Assembly (NCBI GenBank): GCA_035236585.1
Contig: CP141132.1
Location: 22,357,945 to 22,421,944, forward strand
Direction of reading: 5' to 3'
Length of the DNA stretch: 64,000 bases
From: Warburgia ugandensis
Taxonomy: Eukaryota > Streptophyta > Magnoliopsida > Canellales > Canellaceae
Positions 46,419 to 56,454 of this stretch are shown here, one piece after another. The translations under genes and the position numbers were made by a program. Each line of letters starts with the position of its first letter. Position 1 is the first letter of the stretch. Under the pieces are notes generated by a model that did no database searches, was not told the origin of the DNA, and saw only the letters and a program-made list of their open reading frames with translations.

Positions 46419-47310
46419 ATCTTCAGACTTATAATATTTTTTTAAGCCACTTATCTTGCAGTACTTCAAGTCTTGGGGCTTGCTTTACTTCAAGTATACA
46501 AACTTGTAATACCTCAAGGCTTTCGAACTTGCGATAGTTTTTCAAGCCACTTGGCTTGCAATAATTTAAGTCTTAGGATTTGCGTCACCTCAAGTCTTTG
46601 GACTTACAATATTTTTTCAAGCCACTTAGCTTGCAACACTTCAACTCTTTGGATTTTCCATATGTTAAGTTTTCTATCTTGCAATATTTTTGAAACTACT
46701 TGGCTTGCAATACTTCAAGTCTTAGAAATTGCTTTAGCTAAAGTCTTTTTGGATTTGTATAACCTCAAGTCTTCAAACTTGAAATATTTTTTCAAGCCAC
46801 GTGGCTTGCAATACTTCAAGTCTAAGGACTCACCTTTACCTCAATTCTTCAAACTTGAAATACATAAAGTATTTGGACTTATAATATTTTTTCAAGCCAA
46901 TTGGCTTGCAATACTTCAAGTCTTAGGACTATCTTTACCTCAAGCCTTCGAATTTGCAATACCTCAATTCTTTTGAAATTTTCAAGCCACTTCGTTAGTG
47001 ATACTTCTAGTCTTAAGATTAGCTTTACCTCAAGTCTTTGGACTTGCAATACCTCACTTCTTCAAACTTGAAAATTTTCATTTTCATGCCACATGGCTTA
47101 TAATACTTTAAGTCATAGGACTTCTTTTTCCATAAGTGTTTGGACTTAAAAAATAATTTTTCAATCATTTGGTTTGTTTGTCCATACTTCAAGCCTCTTG
47201 ATTTGCAATCACCTTTCAAGCTTTCTAGCTTGCAATCACTTTTCAATTCTTTTGGCTTGCAATTGCTTTTCATGCTTATTAGCTTGCAATCCATTTTCAA
47301 TGTTCCTTAA
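46419..47310. repeat. Degenerate minisatellite with CTTGCAATACTTCAAGTCTT units
   Basis: Roughly 24-40 bp words (TTCAAGCCACTTGGCTTGCA, ATACTTCAAGTCTTAGGA, CTTTACCTCAAGTCTTCGAA) alternate in higher-order units of about 110-130 bp, with seven or more copies over about 900 bp. Many words are self-complementary (CAAGCCACTTGGCTTG). The open frames across it (46337-46537, 46473-46976, 47025-47300) arise from its short period. Confidence 0.8.
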
Positions 47311-48264
47311 TATCCAATCATTTCTCTTAAAATGTTTGCTTAGCAATCAGTTTATATATTTCTAACTCTCTTTCATTATGTCCATGTCATCACTTTCTCA
47401 TTGCTTTTTCATCAAATCATTTACCTTTTACATCACATTTTCTCATATTAGTAGTTTTACATTACCTTTAGGTCCTTGTTTTATCTGGTGGAAAACATTT
47501 ATCTGGCCTCTAACATTTCCTCCAAAATATTTTTCACTAGCTAAGGAGCACTTCAAGCCCTAAGTTGATTGTTTTCTATAATATGGGTTCTATTACTCTG
47601 AGTACTGGTTTTATCAATCCAACACTCAAATTGGGACACCCATAAACACTCAAGTTTATCCTAAGAATATTCAAATTAGGACCAATCTAAATTCTTTGTT
47701 TTCATCATTCTCAATCTTTTAATTGGTTTCTTAGCCTTTTACTTTGTTATAGAAACCTTTTTCCTAAAGATGAACATCTCTTGAGTGAGCTTAGCTAATG
47801 AAAAACTTTAAATGCTTAACCTTAAACATTTCAATACATCAATCATTCAACACATGTTTTTAGTGAGAATTATAGAGCAATGCAATTTCGTGAACCCCAT
47901 TTTAGCATTGCACAATATTCTATTCAAGTAATGTCAATAGAACAAATTATTTTCATTTATAACCTTTCCTACTTGAAACTCAGCAATATAGAGGAAAGTA
48001 CTTGACAACAAACAAGTACCATGATTAATGACATGATAATACTTGAGATCTAGCATGTAACTCAAAAACTTTAGTATAATTACATTGTGGGAGATTTGTT
48101 AACTTTTGACTTGAGTTTTATTTGGCTGATTAAAGTGTTTTGGAATATGGAAAAAGCTTGAGGTCTACTTACAACTAAGGGCATAGGTTCATGGTAACCT
48201 TTGAGGTAATTTTCTAATGTTTAGTTAGTTTAATTAAGTTTTTAATTAGCTTAATGTTGTTTTC
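47311..48264. other. No recognised gene
   Basis: AT-rich sequence; a short frame at 47378-47563 has no recognisable motif. Confidence 0.5.
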
Positions 48265-48880
48265 TTGTTTTAGTTTAGACCAGTTTAGTTTATTTTAGTT
48301 TATTTAATTTAGTTAATATAGTTTCATTGTTATATTACTATTTCATGCATTCTATAAAGGGAAATTAGCATTGCACTAATCTATCTACATTACCATATAT
48401 GATTTTCTTTAAAATGCTCCTCAATTTTGGTTCTCGGAATGTACTTCTAGACATGGACTTTATTGATCCATCCTATAAGATTTAGAGATAAGATCTTTAT
48501 TATCTTTCTTTAGTTTACTTTAATTTATGTTGCTTTAGTTTAGTCTTTGATTAATTTAGTTTATCTTGCTTTAGTTTAGTCCAATTTAGTTTATTTTAGT
48601 TCCTTTCAAATTAATTAATATAGTTTCATAGTTATTCTACTTCCATTTGCGCTTTCTATATGTTTGAAGTTTAGATTTTGGGCTAATAATATTGTCGTAC
48701 AATTTTTATAAGGGAAATTAGTGTCACACTAATGTATATGGATTACTAGAAATGATTTTCTTTAAAAAGTTCCCCAATTTTCATCCTTGATTTATAGAGC
48801 AAGTATTGTGGCTCTAGATATGGACATTATTGTTTTATCCAATAATATCTAGAACTTAGATCTTTGGTTATTTTTCCTTA
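48265..48880. repeat. Tandem duplication, about 300-bp period
   Basis: Two colinear copies at about 48270-48510 and 48573-48880: TAGTTTAG..CAGTTTAGTTTATTTTAG, then TAATATAGTTTCAT, AAGGGAAATTAG, CACACTAAT-like, ATGATTTTCTTTAAAA, and GACATGGACTTTATTG-like segments in the same order. The ends are TTTAG-rich. Confidence 0.75.
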
Positions 48881-50219
48881 GAAAGCATAGACTTTATATA
48901 GTGGGTGACTCAATCATGATTTTCAATACATAGCTAAAGGACTTTCATGGAATATAGTGCTTAGACTATGAATGGAAAATCACCTAGCGCTTTTCTTATG
49001 TCACTATAACACCTCAAAAAGGGTACCATAGGCCACCTATTTCAACAATTACAACCATGCTCATTGGCATGCTAATTTGAAAGAATTCTAGTTTAATATC
49101 TAAAGAATTTAAATATTTAATATACAAGTAGGACTTGCATTTGGGATCTAGTAATTCAATAATTATATTGATTTGATGACTTTTACATCTGAAGAATTCT
49201 ACTTATTATCATAATAAATGGGCAATTGAAAGACCTCACAGAAAGAAAATTTAAATTCTATGATTTAAAATACAACTTTTAAGATGTTAGAGTTGTCCAA
49301 ATGAATAAGTTGGATCATCTAAGAGTGGGGCCTCACCAAGCAAAGGTGGGCACTTTGGTTTAGCACTCCTCTATTTATGAATGTGTTGGACTTTCAAACA
49401 AATAATATGGACCAACTAATATACTATGAAAAATTCTTAGAATAGAGCTCTTATATAGTGTTTGCACATAAGTTAATAACCCAATACTATTTATCATTAA
49501 GGTGCTATGTACTTGACTTTTTTGGAGTAAGGTTATCTTTGTTGGTTTGACCAAATGATTTGTATAGGTCTCCATGCTAGGGACAATCTACATAATTTAC
49601 TTTTTATAAGCATTTGATCATTTGAGCATTTCAAAGAAAAAAAAAATAGACTACTTAAGCCAATTATTTTTTAGGAATGTACCGATTTGTTACATTAGGA
49701 TACAACTACACATACACAGGTGTTTTACATTAATTACAAAATTGTTCATCTTTTTAGGTCCTTTGGATAGGCATATACCTTCCTACTCAAAGGTATATGT
49801 TCTTAGTTTTCAAGTTTTCTCTCTTACTTTTTTAAATAGAAAGGTTTTAGTTCATGACATTTATCTAGAGAAACTAGAATAATGTAATAGAGTGTTAATC
49901 AAGTTTGAGGTCACTCAATTTGGTAGGAGTATGCATGATCATAGTTTGAGCTAGCCTAATCTAGCTAAACATTGAGATCAAAATCTCTATTTTCTCCTAA
50001 TCTGACCCAATATTGTGCTACTTGAGCTAATCAAATTGTGCAAGTTAGGATGAGGTAGGTGAGTTTGACCTAGCTAAAGTGAGTTCGACTAGAATTTAAT
50101 ATAAATATTTAATAAAAAATAATCTACATTCAAGCCTAATTTTTGTGAAATCTCTATGAGCTTAAAGGAAGCCTTTGATAAGAGTTAATAGACCCACATT
50201 GCGTGCCACATAACCTATT
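48881..50219. other. No recognised gene
   Basis: AT-rich, only short frames (49375-49575, 49622-49882) without motifs. Confidence 0.5.
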
Positions 50220-51115
50220 TATAATCCCTCCTTCCATAACATGAAACATATTTATGGGTCCTCCTTGTATATTTTAAAGCCTATGGTGCTCCTCGCTCAA
50301 GATTGAAACTATTTTTGGGCATCCATACATTGTAAGAGACCTGTTTTTGGGCCTTCCATAGCTTTAATTTGAAAATGGGTATGGATAGTTTCTACGAGAC
50401 ATCGTGTAAGTATCTTGTTATTTAACAATGTATGTGGATAACTTCTAATCCTTACCATGTAAATAGCTTTTCATTTGAAAATGGATATGGATAGCTTCTA
50501 GGCCTTCCATAGCATTAATTTGAAAATGGTATGGATAGTTTCTACAAGATATCGTGTAAGTATCTTGTTATTTAAAAATATATGTGGATAACTTCTAGGC
50601 CTTACCATGTAACTAGCTTTTCATTTGAAAATGGGTGTGGATATCTTTTAGGACCCACTATGTAAATAGCTTCTTATTTAAAAATATGTGTGGATAACTT
50701 CTAGGATCTACCATGTAAATGGCTTTTCATTTGAAAATGAGTGTGGATAGCTTCTAGGGCCTACTATGTAAATAACTTCTTATGTAAAAAATGCATGTAA
50801 ATGGCTTCTAGGCTCTACCATGTAAATAGATTTTATTTGAAACTGAGTGTGAATAACCTCTAGGGCCTACCATGTAAATAACTTCTCAATTTGAAAATAT
50901 GTGTGAATACATTTTGGGTCCTACATGTAAATAGCTTCCATTTGAAAATAAGTGCATAACTTGTAGGACCCATCAAGTAAATAGCATTTTATTCCAAATA
51001 GGTGTAGATAACTTCTAGGGCCTATCTTGTAAGTTGCTTTTTATTTGAAGCTAGGTATGATAACTTCTAAGGCCACCATGTAAATAGCTTCATACTTGAA
51101 AATGGGTGTGGATAT
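50220..51115. repeat. Minisatellite of about 60-bp units
   Basis: About twelve units containing CTTCTAGGGCCTACCATGTA, AATAGCTTTTCATTTGAAAA and TGGGTGTGGATA in fixed order. Variation is by point changes and small deletions, and unit length drifts between about 55 and 65 bp. Confidence 0.85.
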
Positions 51116-52620
51116 CAATTTCTGATGCCCAACCCCAATTTTCTCAAACTCTTGCAAGCTTAAGTAAAAGACAACTCCCTTTTGTTTTTTCCCCAAGCTA
51201 AAAGAGTGTTCAATTTACACTAAGTATAGACCTCAAATCCAAAACTCTCCTCAAATCAAGCCAATGTGAGATTTCATCCACTAATAATGAGCTATGCCAA
51301 GTTTGGTAAAACTCTTGGTGGCCACAGCTGGACTAACAAAGGGTATGCAAGAACTAGGATGATAATTTGCCTAGCTCATGATGAACTAACAATGAGCTAG
51401 CAAGAGTTTTATGAAAATTAGCTTAGCTTAGGTTGGACTGACTCACCCCAAATTGAGTGAAATCGGCTACAATTAAGATTGATTAACTCCATGTAACATT
51501 TTGAGCTTGGTAGAGTACATTTTTTCTTAATTCATTTGCAGACAACTTCAACTTCTTCAAGACATGATTGTTCTAATCATCTATTTGATGTGGCATTTAG
51601 TTATCCATCTTTCATCCATCCTAGTTAGCCACATTATCTATAGGAAAGACTTATGATTCCAACATCGCTCTTTTATTACTATTCATTCTTTTTCTTAGTT
51701 TGTTTCTAGAAATATGTTGCTAGAAAATAATAAAAGAAAACTTCCCCTAGCCAAGGTAAATAAATCCTTGAAAAGAAATGAGCACATGTTGAAATTTAGT
51801 TGGTTAAAATGGAAAAAATTGAAGGAAATAAGCAAAAGGTGGAAACCAAAAAGATAACTCTTGTCAACCGAACTAGCTCCATTAGATTAGATCATCGAAA
51901 CCAGCCAACCTTGCTCTTTTACTATATTTCTTTTTATAATAATTCCTTCCTCCACATAAAGAATCACAACCATAATGGTTGGGTGCCAATCAAGCACCAA
52001 ACTCTAACCCAATATATTTTTTAGTTTTTTTGTTTGCAGTATCAATTACATCTAATGTACTACATACTAAAGCAAAATGGTCAAACACTCCACTCTCTAT
52101 TATTTTGATTGGTTTCACATTTGTATTTATCTTTTTATCCTTTTTTAGGGTTATTTGTTTTTCTACCTCATTTTTTCTTATATTCTCCACTTTAATTGCC
52201 TTAGAATTTTGGTAACTATCCTCGTACTTCTTCTTCTTTCCTTTACAAAACAATACTAATCTTCTTTACTCTACAACCTTAAATTTAGGTAGTTATACTT
52301 GTTATTCTGCCTCTCTTTTTCTTAGTGAGTCCCATCTACTAAACAAGGCCCTTTTTCATCTAAGAAATAAAGGCACTTTTTGGGCCCACATTTGATGTCC
52401 ACCCTTTGAACCATAAAGGTGTACTAATAAACTTGTATATCATTGGCAGCAAAGCCACATGGCTAGATCCAATGAATAAGAAATATTTTATTAACGAGCG
52501 ATAGCCCAACAAAAATTAATTGTTCATGATTTCCTAATTAGTCTAAATATGGTTTTTCACATCAATCGTCTATGAATGTCCAATCAAGACTAAATCAGCA
52601 TTATTGGAATTGGATTCCTA
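51116..52620. other. No recognised gene
   Basis: AT-rich; frames at 51800-52024, 51979-52215 and 51990-52253 overlap on both strands and show no motif. It forms the 3' flank of the minus-strand LINE. Confidence 0.5.
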
Positions 52621-53216
52621 TCATTATCATCATCATCATCATCAAGACCTTATCCCAATTAGGGGTCGGCCACATGAATCTTATTCCTCCATTCTGCTTT
52701 ATTAAATACCATGGCTTTATTTAGTCCCAAAGTTTTTAAACCTTTCCTCACCACTTCTATCCACGTTCTTTTGGGCCTTCCCCTTACCTTTTTAGAACCT
52801 TCTACTTGTATTGCCTCACTTCTTCTAACTGGTACCGTTGTTGGTCTCCTTTGAACATGTCCAAACCATCTAAGTCTAATCTCCCTCATCTTTTTACCTA
52901 TTGGTGCTACTCCTAAATTTCCTCTAATATTTTCATTTCTAATTCTATCCTTTCTTGTCTTACCATTCATCCATCTCAACATCCTCATTTCTACGTCACT
53001 CATCCTATGAGTATGATGTTCCTTAACTGTCCAACACTCTGATCCATAGAGCATAGCTAGCCTTGTGGCCATCCTATAGAATTTTTCTTTTAGTTTGAGT
53101 GGCACCCACCGATCACACAAAACTCCAGATGCACATCTCCATTTGTTCCAACCAGCTTGGATTCTCTGGGTAACCTCCCTCTCAATCTCTCCACTCTCAT
53201 GAATCATTGATCCTAA
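52621..53216 (-). pseudogene. RTE LINE copy 1, 3' part (C-terminal region and tail)
   Basis: The 3' third of the near full-length LINE, separated from the rest by LTR A2. An open frame of 182 codons (52659-53207) encodes the RTE C-terminal region: HESGEIEREVTQRIQAGWNK, GVLCDRWVPLKLKEKFYR, LYGSECWTVKEHHTHRM, EMRMLRWMNGKTRKDRI, RLRWFGHVQRR, RGRPKRTWIEV and HVADP at the stop. The start codon is not the native start; this is the downstream part of a single long ORF. The tail on the plus strand is (ATC)n at 52621-52644, equal to (GAT)n on the coding strand. Confidence 0.9.
53212..53216. repeat. Target-site duplication of solo LTR A2, left
   Basis: CCTAA, matching 56450-56454; both lie inside the LINE reading frame. 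Confidence 0.85.
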
Positions 53217-56200
53217 TGTAATGACTCAAATTTTGAAGATATTTTGTATCACATTTATAACCACAATCAACCATGATGATCTCCATATGCTAGTTAGTTA
53301 TAGCCTATTTATTTTGAAAATTTTTGAAGATTAATAGATATTAAATCACCTTAATAGGTGGCTGGATATTTTATTTTAATTAAAATATGAAACCAAGGAA
53401 TTTGTTAGAAAAATTTAGTATCATTAGATTCTACACTTGAAATGGAATCCAACGCCTCAAAAAATACTAAAAATGGAGTTCGTATGAAGAAGTTATAGGC
53501 GTTGAAAAATGGAGGGCAGTTTGGTAATTTGAACTTAAAAACAAAACAGATTGAAACCGTAGGGGGTCATTTTGATAACGACACCCCCCCTAGTCATCCC
53601 CTACCTCCAGCCACCGACATATAGCACCACTTCTGTGAGGCGGCGCCGAAAAATACCAAAACCACCCTTGGGCAGCACCGCCTTCACAAGGCCATAAAGC
53701 CCTCTCCCCCTTTTCCCTCGAGCACACCCCCTTTCTCCTCCATCTCCGGCTACTTGGAGCTAGGGTTTTCAAAAAAATCAAAAAACCCTCCTCCAATTTT
53801 CCCTGTGAATTTCAGTAATGGCTAGGCCCTCCCTTTGGACCGGCTGTCCTCCCCTCTCTTTTTTTTCTCCCCCTTCTTCCTTTGGTTGCACTGAAAATGT
53901 GAGTTTTTCCCTTCTTCAAGTTTTTCAGCTACAAAGGGAGTCGCATCACTGAAAAGAGGCCACCATCTCTAGCTGCCCAGGTAAGCCCCCATCCCCCTCT
54001 CTTAGTTTCCCCTCTTTTCCCATCCTAGATCCTCACTGGATCTGCATTTTTCGACCAAAAAACACCAAAAGAAACCCCAACTCAATGGGTCTATCAACCC
54101 ATTAATCCAGACCAGTCCCAAGGACTCTATATGTAATGCATGCCTGGAACGTGGTCCTTGGGACGGACTTCGGCTGCGCGACATGTGGGCACGGCGTGCG
54201 AGCGTAGGTCCTGGTTCGACCAGGGCGCGTGAGAGTCCTGGGAGTCGAGACACTCCGCACTTGCACTAAAGATGCATCTGCACAACACAGTTCAGAACGC
54301 ACGATACAGCGCCACTCGGGCATGTGCACATGTGCAATCATGGTCCTAGTTCAACTGGGATGCCCACGCATCCTGGGAACCGTGACACGCAGGGCCCTAA
54401 TTGACACATTTGGGTCGTCCATTGAGGCGCGACACTAAAAACCCAATTAAGGAGGCTATACAACTCCGATCGACCATCCAAAAGACCCGTTGCGTTCGTA
54501 ATAACAACGCGGACCTAATGAGACTATAAAAGTTAGGATCAAAGGACTATTTTATATGACTATAGCCTAAAAACTATAGAAATCTCATAGATCTACCATG
54601 TCCAAGATGATCAGATCTCATGACTTGATCCATTAGAGGTGTTAGGGGATTAATAGCTCAGGATTAACCCCAAAGTATATGTATCAGCCCTTGAATGATA
54701 GATGTAGCCTAGAAACGCAATTAAACAATGATCGATAACCTAGAAGGCAGATCTAGCCGTTAATCTATAAGTCTAAGTAATGATCTACAAAGGATGAAAA
54801 ATGATATTGGAATCCTTGTTACCAATGAATATCTAGGGTTTCATGAAGATGGGTCAGGGTCAAGTAATGAAGAACGTGATTCAAGGAACATCGATGTAGG
54901 TAGTCTGATACTATTAAGTTTTCAAATACATTCCAACCCTAATGATTTATTTGACTTATCGTATTTAGTATGCTTTTTGAGATATGATGTTCTTAGCGGA
55001 ACTGTTTTTATGAATGATGGACTTGAATGCGATACTGGCATGAATGGATTTATATGCATTGTTGCATGTTCTGAAAATCCTTGTACAAATTGCATAATTT
55101 ATGATATTTTAGAGATTGCTTGTATGTTTTGAAAATGATTGCATAAATTTCCTGATTTACGATGAGTGAGATTGAGGATTGCCAGTCATATAAATCATCT
55201 CATAATACCATCACATGATGCATAATCTTGAGGGTTACCAAAAGACGCTAAAGTGCCCAAAAGACGCTGGTTAGACAGTTGTGAGGGCTAGGCAGTGTGA
55301 GGAACCCAAAGAGGACATTATTTTTATATTTTTTAGGCTGATGAGCCTAGTGGACACTATGCTGAGAGGTTGTTTATGTATAGGGTTGGCCTCCTGGCCT
55401 CTACCACCAAAGGGTGGATGGTATCGCTGCTAAAAGGGCGTTGTCTCTTCCCTGACTATTGTGGTAAACAGGGACGACCACTGGAGGTGTTCATGGCACC
55501 CTTTCGAGGACATGCATAGTCATCGTGGAGGCTATGGTGGATTGGTCTCCAGATACCGGAGCCACACGATTCTAGCTGTGTGCTGATTGTGAGCATAGTG
55601 ATCCTATGATTTTAGTTTTTATTGCTATACATTTAGCATTGAGATAGTCATATACAAGTACTCGTGACCAATCGGCGTGATGTATTCAACGAGAGATCCC
55701 TGTGAATGATACTTATAGTGATGCCAGCATCTGTTTTGAATGATAACTATTTTAAGAGTTTCATGATTATTATATTTTACTCGTTAGTTTGATATGGTTG
55801 CCCAGATCTTATTACTTAGATCTATTGATTTCTACCTTATGATTTTTGTCATATTTATTGTTGAATACTAGATTTCGATAAAGGATTCCATGGTTGAATT
55901 TGCATAAATGAGCTTACATTTTATGCATAAACATGCATGTTTACACAAAAAGGAATCACTGATATTTTGCCTAACAAGCTCCTTGAATTATGCATGTTGC
56001 CTGCCGTGTTTTCTAAATAGTAGTATCAGATCACCTACTGAGTATGAGTAATACTCACCCAAATATATTATTTTTACATATTAGTCCAAAAAGAATTAGA
56101 AGAAACTCCAGGACATGTTGGTGTCATGATCAAGTAAATGACGAAAAGACAATTATGAATGTAAGTAAACTCTCTACCCCTTTGGACATGTACCTGTACG

Positions 56201-56449
56201 TACTACAGTTGGGCTATGAGCTATGACTGGATAGACCTGGGAAGACATTTATGATTATAGTAATTTTCAAAACTACTTTGTTTGTTGTGAAAGCAATTTA
56301 CACTTGGGGTTTTCAAAATGAATATAAAACAAAAGATTTTTCTGCTGCATTGCATTGTTTTTATAAAATTGTTTTCAAATAGGGATGCATCCAGCATTAG
56401 GAGTTAGGTTTGGATTTTAAAAATGCATGTGAAAAATGGGATCGTCACA
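53217..56449 (+). mobile_element. Giant solo LTR, family copy A2 (3233 bp)
   Basis: Begins TGTAATGACTC and ends GATCGTCACA, flanked by CCTAA on each side, exactly within the LINE. Taking out the insert and one CCTAA leaves the LINE frame open across the join, which fixes both ends. The 5' 370 bp align with A1 and A3 (GGGCAGTTTGGTAATTTG, TCATTTTGATAACGACACCCC). A CpG-rich block follows at about 53580-54480, and a module with CCAAAAGACGCT and GGCCTCTACCACC at about 55235-55570. There is no gag-pol and no internal direct terminal repeat, so it is a solo LTR, normally formed by recombination between two LTRs. The frame at 54794-55132 (112 codons) and other short frames are not conserved in A1 or A3. 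Confidence 0.85.
53580..54480. other. CpG-rich block in LTR A2 with palindromic repeats
   Basis: Markedly GC-rich against the AT-rich window. It contains GTCCTGGTTCGACCAGGGCG near 54208 and a diverged GTCCTAGTTCAACTGGGATG near 54343, about 135 bp apart, each followed by a TCCTGGGARYCGWGACAC-like segment. Confidence 0.75.
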
Positions 56450-56454
56450 CCTAA
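56450..56454. repeat. Target-site duplication of solo LTR A2, right
   Basis: CCTAA, matching 53212-53216. Confidence 0.85.

Noticed and set aside
50220..51115. Spaced repeats resembling a CRISPR array
   Set aside because: Whole units vary gradually with no constant repeat and unique spacer pattern, and the genome is plant; it is a minisatellite.
54205..54225. GGTTCGA core as a possible tRNA T-arm or Pol III B-box
   Set aside because: No A-box at suitable distance, no acceptor or anticodon stem can be drawn; the core belongs to a palindrome in the LTR repeat.
54794..55132. 112-codon frame with several cysteines
   Set aside because: It lies inside solo LTR A2 and is not conserved in A1 or A3; no family resemblance.
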